Shown here one piece after another: positions 49,071 through 56,950 of a stretch of DNA of 64,000 nucleotides. Both the position numbers and the translations under genes were made by a program. Below the pieces are notes generated by a model. It was not told where the DNA came from, did no database searches, and was given only the letters and a program-made list of their open reading frames with translations. How positions within the stretch are numbered: position 1 is the stretch's first letter; each line of letters starts with the position of its first letter. The stretch is from Emticicia aquatilis (GTDB lineage: Bacteria; Bacteroidota; Bacteroidia; Cytophagales; Spirosomataceae): assembly GCF_014644295.1 (NCBI RefSeq), contig NZ_BMKK01000011.1, forward strand, positions 152,772 to 216,771, read 5' to 3'.

Positions 49071-49721
49071 TTATTTTGTATTTCTCCCCAAAAGCACTCC
49101 TTCAACAATCAAATATTGAGCGGCTATGTAAGTTGTCATCACCCAAAGCCCCGAAAGAGGAATCGGGAAGACAAATTTATTAGTAGCAATCAATGAGTCA
49201 GAAATGATGAATAAAATTGCTCCAATTAATACAAAACGATAACTTTTTTGGTTGGTTTGGCGTTCGGCGGCCGTAATTCCCATCCACATAATGGCTGTGG
49301 CGTAAGCAGAGATAGGTATCATAAAGCCTTTGGGTATCTTATTGCTCAGTAGTAAAACGAATAAAAAACCATAAATAATAAAAGGAAAACGTTTGTTGTA
49401 GTTGGTCACTCCCAATGGTTTAAATACGCCTGAATAACATATTTGGGCTACCAAAAACGAACCCAACCCAAGCAGGAAAAACTGTGGGTTTTTGCCTTGA
49501 AACATCAAAAAAGTATCTCCGAGACATGAAAAAATCAACGAAACCAACATTATTTTATCTGATGTTCCGATACTTTGCTTTACTTTCTGAAAGTAGAAAA
49601 AAGACAAGGAAATCATCAACAGTGGCTTTGATACATAATTGAGCCATTCGATGTCCAGAATGCCCGAAGCGATATTGACAATGCCCAAGGCAAAATAAAA
49701 GATGGTTTCGTTACGAGTCAT
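49071..49721 (-). CDS. YhhN-family lysoplasmalogenase-like membrane protein
   Basis: 216 residues, about eight membrane helices. The family motifs are WLNYVSKPLLMISLSFFYF, FSCLGDTFLMFQ, and LFIISDSLIATNKF, with the SD-S and LGD acidic residues that are conserved in TMEM86/YhhN. Family members hydrolyse the vinyl-ether bond of lysoplasmalogens; bacterial substrates are uncertain. It overlaps the preceding M28 peptidase gene by 11 bases (49711-49721), so translation is probably coupled. Confidence 0.88.
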   Translation of the reverse strand: MTRNETIFYFALGIVNIASGILDIEWLNYVSKPLLMISLSFFYFQKVKQSIGTSDKIMLVSLIFSCLGDTFLMFQGKNPQFFLLGLGSFLVAQICYSGVFKPLGVTNYNKRFPFIIYGFLFVLLLSNKIPKGFMIPISAYATAIMWMGITAAERQTNQKSYRFVLIGAILFIISDSLIATNKFVFPIPLSGLWVMTTYIAAQYLIVEGVLLGRNTK

Positions 49722-50865
49722 GATTGCTTGCGTTTAGTTGTACTCCGATTGTTTCGGCTAAAATGATGGCTTTTTCCATAGGCTTGTAGTCAACATTGGC
49801 CAGAATATCAGTTGGGCGATGAATATTTGGCATTCGGCCGTTTTTGTCAAGTGCCGCCAGCGTTACGGATGGAATTCCCGCTCGCTGAAACCAAACCGAA
49901 TCGAAATCTGCTGTGTGCCAAGCACCTGTTTTTACTTCTTTTAGTGAAGCAATTTTTTCCGAAACCTCTTTGGCCGTTTTTACCAATTCATTGTCATACA
50001 CAAGCGTTGACCAGCTACCTGTTTGGGTAATTATTTTCAAGTCTCCACTGCCGAGCGTATCGAAGTTTATGAGATATGTTTTTTTCGTAAACTCCTGATA
50101 ATGAGCTTTCATATATGCTCTTGCTCCAATCATGCCTACTTCTTCTGCTCCAGTTATCACCAGTTCAATATCAAGGTTTTGTAGGTTTTTATGCCAAAGT
50201 TTTTGTGCAGTTTCAATGGCTGCCGCTACGCCAGTTGCGTTATCTGAAGCTCCGTTCGAATAGCCCAATCTGAAAAAATCAATCGTGGCCGTAATGCCTT
50301 GAATGATAAAATACAAAGCCAAAATATTAGAAACTAAAAGCAGGAAATCGTTGGGTATCAGAAACTGTGAAATGGCCAAAAACTGAGCCACCATCATCAG
50401 AATTAAACTCATTTTGAGCGATTTACGGAAATTGCCAACCATTTCGGGGCGATACAGCAGCGAAATGGGAGCAGTGTCCCAATGGGCCATCAGAATCAAC
50501 TTTTTGGTTTTCGGAGAAGCATTTTTATCTTTAATCACAAGGTTTTGAGACTTGACCAAAGGTGGGAAATTAGTCACGGGCGAAGCGTACCAATTGAAAT
50601 ACAGCATAGCCATCGTCACGAAAACGAAGGTAATGACTAAACCCAAAATCGAAGAAAAATTCAAGCAAATCAATCCCGCCGAAAGACCCAAAATCAGCCA
50701 CCAAACTACCGAAATATATGTTTTTGGTGTTCGGAAAGGTTCTCGACTAACTTGCTGATTGACAAATAGTTGTGTCAAAAAATCAAGTACAGGTGCTTCG
50801 TTTTCGGTAGCAACCCCTCGATTCGGGAAAGATGCGAGTTTTTCAACGATTTGTTTAGGTGTCAT
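49711..50865 (-). CDS. Membrane-bound M28-family peptidase
   Basis: 384 residues from ATG 50865 (MTPKQIVEKLASFP). Several membrane helices precede or interrupt the peptidase domain (VVWWLILGLSAGLICLNF; a second pair near 160-200). Di-zinc M28 ligands are recognisable: LMAHWDTAPI, NGASDNATGVAAAI, VITGAEEVGMIGARAY, FDTLGSGDL and MPNIHRPTD. It is an aminopeptidase-like enzyme, active site probably facing the cytoplasm or periplasm side unknown. The start at 50925 would add twenty non-family residues. Confidence 0.85.
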   Translation of the reverse strand: MTPKQIVEKLASFPNRGVATENEAPVLDFLTQLFVNQQVSREPFRTPKTYISVVWWLILGLSAGLICLNFSSILGLVITFVFVTMAMLYFNWYASPVTNFPPLVKSQNLVIKDKNASPKTKKLILMAHWDTAPISLLYRPEMVGNFRKSLKMSLILMMVAQFLAISQFLIPNDFLLLVSNILALYFIIQGITATIDFFRLGYSNGASDNATGVAAAIETAQKLWHKNLQNLDIELVITGAEEVGMIGARAYMKAHYQEFTKKTYLINFDTLGSGDLKIITQTGSWSTLVYDNELVKTAKEVSEKIASLKEVKTGAWHTADFDSVWFQRAGIPSVTLAALDKNGRMPNIHRPTDILANVDYKPMEKAIILAETIGVQLNASNHDS

Positions 50866-50936
50866 AGGGTTTTGTTGTAAATGATTTTCAAGTGTGGTAC
50901 ACTCGTTTCTTTGTACCACACTCAATATACTTCTTC

Positions 50937-51476
50937 TTATTGCTCATTATCAAAAAACGCCTCAATTTCTTTCCAAGTCTTGAAGCGTTGGTAGCCTTCA
51001 AGTTTTTGGTTGTGAATCGCATCAAATAACAATGCCTTTCCTTTAAATGTACTGAGGTTTTTTTCGTGGTCATCAATCAGATAATCGGCCGAAATAATGC
51101 TTTTATCGCCACAAAGTACAATGTTTTTCCACGAAATAAATGGAAAATGCTCTTCCAACCACTCAACTTTTTCTTTCAAAGAATTCGGAAACTCAACCGC
51201 TGCCGAAACAATAAAAATCTCGAATCTATCATGAAGTTTCTTGATTACCTCAACCGCATCGGGCATTACTTCGAGCGTTCTAAAAAAATTGGGTTTAAAT
51301 ATCTCCTCTCTTACTACATGATAATTTTCTTCGGCCAAAACATCGTAGTATCCTTTATCTATGAAATGATATTCTTGAAAATCTGTTCCAATTAATCGGT
51401 TATAAATATCTAAAATTTTCTTTCCAGCGGCCGCCATTACATCGTCCATGTCAATCGCAATACGTTTTTTTGTCAT
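50937..51476 (-). CDS. 5'(3')-deoxyribonucleotidase-like HAD phosphatase
   Basis: 179 residues. HAD motif I is IAIDMDDVMAAAG with D9 and D11; motif II is in FIVSAAVEFPNSL; motif III/IV are NIVLCGDKSIISADYLIDDH. The cap and the length fit the NT5C branch, which dephosphorylates deoxyribonucleoside 5'(3')-monophosphates in the cytoplasm. It lies 71 bases upstream of the M28 gene on the same strand and may be the first gene of a three-gene unit. Confidence 0.9.
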   Translation of the reverse strand: MTKKRIAIDMDDVMAAAGKKILDIYNRLIGTDFQEYHFIDKGYYDVLAEENYHVVREEIFKPNFFRTLEVMPDAVEVIKKLHDRFEIFIVSAAVEFPNSLKEKVEWLEEHFPFISWKNIVLCGDKSIISADYLIDDHEKNLSTFKGKALLFDAIHNQKLEGYQRFKTWKEIEAFFDNEQ

Positions 51477-51704
51477 AATTTTCTCGAAGTTTGTTTTTTT
51501 GCTAAGTTAATTATTTCTCACAAGGCTGCCAAGCATAGAGCCTTTGATTAATCTAAAAAACAGGTAGAAATGCTCGTTTTTACACCATCGCTATTTGATA
51601 GTTTTGTAGCATTATATGAATCGGCTTTTGAATATCTTCTAATCTGTTGATTATAAGGTATTTACTGGCGATACGTATTTTATTTCTTAAAAAACTTTAT
51701 AGCT

Positions 51705-53696
51705 ATGAAAACTATCAAACACTTACTTGGCCTATTATTGATTTCGGGCGTTGCTTATGCACAACAACAACAACCCAAACCGCCTACCAAAGAAACCATC
51801 AAAAAGAATGAAGCCGTACTCAAAGAATTACCTTTCAATGATACTACTTCATTTACCAATGCCGAGCGTGGTTTTATTGCCACAGTTCCGAATCTGAATA
51901 TCACCAAGCCAAATGGGGCTCCTATTTGGAATATGGCTCAGTATAATTTTATGAATACAGCCACCGCACCAACGAGCGTAAACCCAAGTTTGTGGCGACA
52001 AGAACGACTAAATAATAAGTATGGATTGTATAAAGTAGTCGATGGCATTTATCAAGTAAGAGGCTACGATATGTCGAACTTGACGATTATCGAAGGAAAA
52101 ACAGGCCTTATCTTAGTTGATCCACTCGTTTCGGCCGAAACAGCCCAAGCAGCATTAAATCTGTACTATGCCAATCGACCCCAAAAAGCAGTCAAGGCGG
52201 TTATTTGTACGCACAGCCACGTTGACCATTATGGTGGAATTTTAGGTGTAACAACCCCAGAAGACGTAAATAGTGGTAAAGTGCTGATTTATGTCCCTCA
52301 AGATTTTTTAGAAGAAGCCGTCAGCGAAAATGTCTATGCGGGTAATGCGATGTCTCGTCGAGCTCAATACATGTATGGTATTTTCTTGAAAAAAGATAAG
52401 CAAGGACAAGTCGGTGTAGGTCTCGGAAAAGGTTCTTCGACGGGTAGCGTTGGAATTTTGAATGCTGCAAATGATTCAACGATTATCAAGCAAACGGGTG
52501 AAATACACAAGATTGATGGATTAGATTTTGTTTTTCAGATGGCACCGCATACCGAAGCACCCGCCGAAATGTTATTCTATATTCCAGATTACAAAGCACT
52601 TTGTTCGGCCGAAGACGCCACTCAAGTTTTGCATAACCTTTATACATTGCGTGGGGCTCAAGTGCGTAGTTCGCAGTCGTGGTGGCAAGCTATTAACCAA
52701 ACCATTAATTTATTTGGTAATGAAACCGAAGTAGTTTTTGCCTCTCATCACTGGCCAACTTGGGGAAAAGCTAATGTAAATAGTTTTCTTAAAAGCCAAC
52801 GAGATTTATACAAATATATGCACGACCAAGTGCTAAATTTGGCCAATAAAGGGTATACTATGCTCGAAATTGGCGAAAAAATGAAATTACCAAAATCGCT
52901 CGACCAACAATGGTATAATCGTGGGTATTATGGCAGTGTCAATCACGATGCCAAGGCTGTTTATCAATACTACTTGGGTTTTTATAGTGGAAATCCAGCC
53001 GATTTATACCAACTTCCACCACGTGAGGCCGCCATCAAAAACGTAGAATATATGGGTGGTGCTTCCGCAATTATCGCCAAAGCAAAATTAGATTTTGCCA
53101 ACGGAAACTATCGTTGGGTAGCTCAAGTAATGAATCAGGTAGTTTATGCCGATTCGACTAACATCGTAGCCAAAAATCTCGAAGCCGATGCCTTAGAGCA
53201 GTTGGGTTATCAGACTGAAAATGCTACATGGCGAAATAATTTCTTGATGGGTGCTTACGAACTCCGAAATGGTGTAGCTAAAAATGTAAAATCATCTACC
53301 GCCAGCCCAGCTACTATTGCAGGAATGACCGTAGATATGCTATTCGATATGATGGGTATTCAGCTCAATGCTGCAAAGGCCGATGGAAAAAACTATACTT
53401 TTAATTATGTAGTGGGTAATGGTAAAGGTGGGAAAACAGAAAATTACATTTTATACTTGACTAATAGCGTATTGATTTATGAAGATGGAAAACAAGCTCC
53501 TTCGCCTGATGCCACAATCATGATGGAACGAAGCACATGGAATGATATTTTGGCAGGAAACTCAACTTTTGAAGCAGAAATAAAGAGCGGAAAAGTAGTT
53601 GTGACTAATGGAGAAGCGGGTAAAGCTAAATTTTTGCACATGATGAGTATGCAAGAAAGCTTCCCATTGATGTTCAATATTGTAACCCCAAGATAA
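51705..53696 (+). CDS. Alkyl sulfatase-like metallo-beta-lactamase protein
   Basis: 663 residues with signal peptide KTIKHLLGLLLISGVAYA and an early glutamine/proline stretch. The MBL motif T169-H170-S-H172-V-D174-H175 is followed by further ligands in TPEDVNSGK, MAPHTEAPAEML and FASHHWPTWG. C-terminal regions match the dimerisation domain (YYLGFYSGNPADLYQLPPRE) and the SCP2-like sterol carrier domain (about 545-660). This is the BDS1/SdsA1 layout; those enzymes hydrolyse primary alkyl sulfates such as dodecyl sulfate. Export by signal peptide agrees with SdsA1. Confidence 0.93.
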   Translation: MKTIKHLLGLLLISGVAYAQQQQPKPPTKETIKKNEAVLKELPFNDTTSFTNAERGFIATVPNLNITKPNGAPIWNMAQYNFMNTATAPTSVNPSLWRQERLNNKYGLYKVVDGIYQVRGYDMSNLTIIEGKTGLILVDPLVSAETAQAALNLYYANRPQKAVKAVICTHSHVDHYGGILGVTTPEDVNSGKVLIYVPQDFLEEAVSENVYAGNAMSRRAQYMYGIFLKKDKQGQVGVGLGKGSSTGSVGILNAANDSTIIKQTGEIHKIDGLDFVFQMAPHTEAPAEMLFYIPDYKALCSAEDATQVLHNLYTLRGAQVRSSQSWWQAINQTINLFGNETEVVFASHHWPTWGKANVNSFLKSQRDLYKYMHDQVLNLANKGYTMLEIGEKMKLPKSLDQQWYNRGYYGSVNHDAKAVYQYYLGFYSGNPADLYQLPPREAAIKNVEYMGGASAIIAKAKLDFANGNYRWVAQVMNQVVYADSTNIVAKNLEADALEQLGYQTENATWRNNFLMGAYELRNGVAKNVKSSTASPATIAGMTVDMLFDMMGIQLNAAKADGKNYTFNYVVGNGKGGKTENYILYLTNSVLIYEDGKQAPSPDATIMMERSTWNDILAGNSTFEAEIKSGKVVVTNGEAGKAKFLHMMSMQESFPLMFNIVTPR

Positions 53697-53731
53697 AGTG
53701 GAGCGAAGTTCCACTTCGCCGTCAGAAAAAA

Positions 53732-53763
53732 AGCCAATCAGATTTTCAACTGATTGGCTTTAT
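53732..53763. terminator. Bidirectional terminator
   Basis: AGCCAATCAG (53732-53741) pairs perfectly with CTGATTGGCT (53750-53759), between the convergent sulfatase and lipoprotein genes. Confidence 0.85.
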
Positions 53764-53767
53764 ATTT

Positions 53768-54325
53768 TTATTGAAGAGTTACATTAAAATCAATATTTAC
53801 ATCATCGCTACCAGGGGTTGTCGAGCCATCTTTACTTGGCTTACCATTGACAGGTGGTTGGTGGCGTAACTGCACCTTGAGTTTGCCTGTTCCTGCTGCA
53901 CCCGTTTTTACGCTACCAGTAAGACCCACATTCAAATTCCTTGAATCTTTATCACCATAAGTATAAGTCAACAAACTACTTGGGGTAGGGGTATAAATGA
54001 ACAAATGTTCATCTTTTTCGGTGGCCACTTCGTTCGTGATATTACTTACAGGATTTTTCGACTCATCGAGTATCTCAATCGTCATGGTGTAAGTAGTGTT
54101 TGGTTTCAAACTAATTGTCGAAACCGTTGGGGCTTTACCTCCATCTCCATCAGGGTCCGAATAAGCAAATGTTTGTGTGCTTCCATTGGCTGTAAAATTG
54201 AGTTTTACGCTCGTAATTAGTTCATTTTCGTCTTCCGTATCAATACTCTCTTTGTTACAGGCAATAACCGTAAAACCCAATATGAGGCTTAATAAAAATG
54301 GACTTTTAAATGGTTTTCGTAGCAT
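53768..54325 (-). CDS. Lipoprotein partner of the TonB receptor
   Basis: 185 residues. Signal and lipobox: LILGFTVIACNKES. The mature part is a small beta-rich domain with an aspartate-rich loop (AYSDPDGDGGKAPTVSTISL) and a C-terminal HQPPVNGKPSKDG. Similar short lipoproteins lie next to TonB-dependent receptors in many Bacteroidota, probably binding the same substrate. Histidine and acidic residues could bind metal; inference. It is downstream of the receptor gene (stop 54415) but has its own promoter with the same operator. Confidence 0.7.
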   Translation of the reverse strand: MLRKPFKSPFLLSLILGFTVIACNKESIDTEDENELITSVKLNFTANGSTQTFAYSDPDGDGGKAPTVSTISLKPNTTYTMTIEILDESKNPVSNITNEVATEKDEHLFIYTPTPSSLLTYTYGDKDSRNLNVGLTGSVKTGAAGTGKLKVQLRHQPPVNGKPSKDGSTTPGSDDVNIDFNVTLQ

Positions 54326-54352
54326 AGTCTTGTTTTTGAAATGTTATTACTT

Positions 54353-54409
54353 TTGCATTAATGTTGCAAATATAGATTGCAATAATTTTAAATGCAATAA
54401 TGTTGCAAT
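54353..54409 (-). promoter_or_regulatory. Lipoprotein promoter with two TGCAA-N5-TTGCA operators
   Basis: Minus-strand -7 TATATTTG at 54367-54374 overlaps the dyad TTGCATTAATGTTGCAA (54353-54369). A second dyad ATGCAATAATGTTGCAAT lies upstream (54392-54409), with a half-site TTGCAATAAT in between. The arrangement repeats at the receptor promoter. Confidence 0.7.
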
Positions 54410-54414
54410 AAATT

Positions 54415-56811
54415 TTAGAAAGAATATTTTGCACGGAAAACGATATTTCTGCCTATCTCATCGGCATAATATCTGAAACGGTTTAGGTAGTCTCGATAAG
54501 TAGTATTTAATAAATTACTGACTGTCATTGAAACATTGAGCGAAGATTTGTTTTTGATGGCAAATTGTTGGCTAATTGCTGCATTCCAAAGCGTATAGGC
54601 CGATGGAGGAGGAGCAAAGTCGCCGCCATATTCATTAAATACAATTTCAGAGCTTGGAATATCAGTAAAAATGATTTTTGTAGGAACCCGATTTTGCTTG
54701 GCTACGTATAAATTAGTTAATGAAATAGAAGTTTTTTTATGGTCGAATCTAACCGTATTCTCAATGCGGTTGGCTGGAATCTGAATCAGAGGCTGGTCAT
54801 GGCTCAAATCTTGGGCTTTTAGGAAAGAAATTTTAGAGTTGAGCGATATATTTTTAATGATTTGAAGATTGGTCGTAAAATCAAACCCTTGAAAAAGTGC
54901 CTTAGTTTGGGTATATAAAAACTCAGGAAAAGCACCTCGAATGGTAAGTGCAGGCCGACCAGTTGGTGATAGAAATATGTAGTTATTGATAAAATTATTA
55001 TAAAAATGTAATTCAGCTTGTAATATCTGTGAAATATAATTAACTGTAAATGAGGTATTTAAGGCTTTTTCTGGATTTAGATTTTCATTACCACGCTCAA
55101 AACTTGCCGCTCCGTGATGCACGCCATCGCTATAAAGTTCGTTGACAGTTGCTGCACGCCAAGCAGTGCTGATATTTGTCAGGAAATTCCAACGAGCATT
55201 CGGTCGAAAATTGATTCCAACCGTACCCGTAAAGTTCTGATTATTACGTTGATTATTAACGATATTCTGCTCACCACGAGGAATGCGATAGACATTTAGA
55301 TGGCGAAAGTCATATCTGAAACCACCTTCAATTTCCCATTGTTTTCGCACGATTCTTTCGATAATAAAAATCCCCGACGTAAAATTCTGAAAATTCGGAA
55401 TCAACACCGTAGAAGAACGTGGCTCAGTGAGTGTACCTGTTGTGAGGTTTTCTTGGTATAAACTATTGACACCAACCGACCCCGATAAAACTTTGAGTAA
55501 AGGTTTATGTTCAAACAATAATTCGCCCGTATAAGTATTAAGTTTGAATAGTTGAGCCAGATTTTTATCGCCTCGCAAAATATCAATCTCTTTTCTGAAA
55601 TCATATTGCCTTCCTAAAGTGAGCGATAAAACTCCGTTGCGATTTTTGATGGTATTCTTGATTTTCAGCAAATTATGAAGCACATCTTGATAAGGACGAC
55701 CAATGTTATAAGTAAAAGTTTCGGGCGTATAAACTGCCAGTGGACTTCCACGTTTAATGGCTTCAATTAAGTCTGAAACATTACCAATGTGCGAACCCGA
55801 AAAAACAGCAATTTGAGTATTGAATTGACTAAAAAATATATCTGATGTCCAGTTTTTTCTTTTGTAGTTAGCTGATAATGAGTAGTTTATTTCTTTAATT
55901 CCAGTGTTTGCCAGTCTGTAATTGGGCGTAGAAATATCACCACCTCGCTTGTAAGTTCCTTGTACTCGATAACCAATAGAGTACGGAAGTTTATCCGATT
56001 TTTTAGCATCTGAATTATTAAAACCTCCTTCAATAATTCCCGAATTGACTGTTTGGCGGCCATTCGTAAAATACACGCTATTGATTTCACCTTTTAGCAC
56101 AGTAGAGTCGGGGAGGGCATCAGGTTCGAGCATGATTACGCCCGCAATGGCATCTGAGCCGTAGCGTACACCCGCCGCACCTTTCAAGACCGTAATTTTT
56201 TTAGCCACAAACGGGTCAATTTCGGGAGCGTGTTCGCTGCCCCATTGCTGGCCTTCTTGCCTTACACCGTTATTCATTATCAAAACTCTGTTTGAGTGCA
56301 TACCGTGAATAACGGGTTTGGCAATCGAACTACCTGTTTGTAAAGTAGTCACACCCGAAATCTGTTTCAAGGCTTCTCCCAAAGATTGTCCACGAGTTTG
56401 GTCGAGTGCTGCGTTTTCGAGCGAAGTTTTATTTTGGGTAAGATTCTCTATTTTCTGAGCTTTGATGTCGATATTGGCTAAGTGTAGTTCGGTTTCCGAG
56501 AGTTTGATGTTCTGTTCGGCTCCGTGTTCCAAATTAATGGTATAAGTTTTTTCTTCATAACCCACAATTCGCCCGATAACTGTATATTTTCCTTGACAAA
56601 TATTAGCGATTCGGTAAAAACCTTTGGCATCAGTGCTTACGCCCTTATTTAATTCTTTTATTAAAACTACTGCTCCAACAATTGGCTGTTTTGTAACCCC
56701 ATCTTGCACAATTCCTTGAATGAAGCAGTCGCAATCTTTTGGTGTTTGAGCTGAAAGCCCATTGATACCAAGAGTTAATAAAATTATGTATAGAAATAAT
56801 GTTCTCTTCAT
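54415..56811 (-). CDS. TonB-dependent outer-membrane receptor
   Basis: 798 residues from ATG 56811 with signal peptide LFLYIILLTLGINGLSAQ. A carboxypeptidase-regulatory-like domain (about 25-105; CFIQGIVQDGVTKQPIVG) precedes a plug domain (GQSLGEALKQISGVTTLQTG, VIHGMHSNRVLIMNNGVR, EIDPFVAKKITVLKGAAGVR) and a 22-strand barrel ending NIVFRAKYSF. It imports an iron-, zinc- or cobalamin-type substrate. The plug wording GSEHAPEIDPF and the lipoprotein neighbour fit the metal-chelate group. A Zur-like dyad overlaps the promoter. Confidence 0.9.
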   Translation of the reverse strand: MKRTLFLYIILLTLGINGLSAQTPKDCDCFIQGIVQDGVTKQPIVGAVVLIKELNKGVSTDAKGFYRIANICQGKYTVIGRIVGYEEKTYTINLEHGAEQNIKLSETELHLANIDIKAQKIENLTQNKTSLENAALDQTRGQSLGEALKQISGVTTLQTGSSIAKPVIHGMHSNRVLIMNNGVRQEGQQWGSEHAPEIDPFVAKKITVLKGAAGVRYGSDAIAGVIMLEPDALPDSTVLKGEINSVYFTNGRQTVNSGIIEGGFNNSDAKKSDKLPYSIGYRVQGTYKRGGDISTPNYRLANTGIKEINYSLSANYKRKNWTSDIFFSQFNTQIAVFSGSHIGNVSDLIEAIKRGSPLAVYTPETFTYNIGRPYQDVLHNLLKIKNTIKNRNGVLSLTLGRQYDFRKEIDILRGDKNLAQLFKLNTYTGELLFEHKPLLKVLSGSVGVNSLYQENLTTGTLTEPRSSTVLIPNFQNFTSGIFIIERIVRKQWEIEGGFRYDFRHLNVYRIPRGEQNIVNNQRNNQNFTGTVGINFRPNARWNFLTNISTAWRAATVNELYSDGVHHGAASFERGNENLNPEKALNTSFTVNYISQILQAELHFYNNFINNYIFLSPTGRPALTIRGAFPEFLYTQTKALFQGFDFTTNLQIIKNISLNSKISFLKAQDLSHDQPLIQIPANRIENTVRFDHKKTSISLTNLYVAKQNRVPTKIIFTDIPSSEIVFNEYGGDFAPPPSAYTLWNAAISQQFAIKNKSSLNVSMTVSNLLNTTYRDYLNRFRYYADEIGRNIVFRAKYSF

Positions 56812-56852
56812 CTTTGGTTTTTTGCACATTTTTTAACTGTGCTACTTATAAA

Positions 56853-56873
56853 TGCAACGTTATTGCAAATATA
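56853..56873 (-). promoter_or_regulatory. Receptor promoter with TGCAA-N5-TTGCA-type operator
   Basis: The minus-strand -7 TATATTTG (56866-56873) runs into the dyad TGCAACGTTATTGCA (56853-56867). Spacing relative to the -7 element is the same as at the lipoprotein promoter. Confidence 0.7.
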
Positions 56874-56876
56874 ATA

Positions 56877-56911
56877 AAAAATCCTCGTTGATTCATTCAA
56901 CGAGGATTTTT
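56877..56911 (-). terminator. Terminator of the GT117 gene
   Basis: A 15-bp perfect stem, 56877-56891 with 56897-56911 around TTCAT, followed on the minus strand by T residues. A second small hairpin GTAGAGAC/GTCTCTAC lies at 56918-56944. Confidence 0.85.
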
Positions 56912-56950
56912 ATATAAGTAGAGACCGGGCATACCTGTCTCTACACTGTG

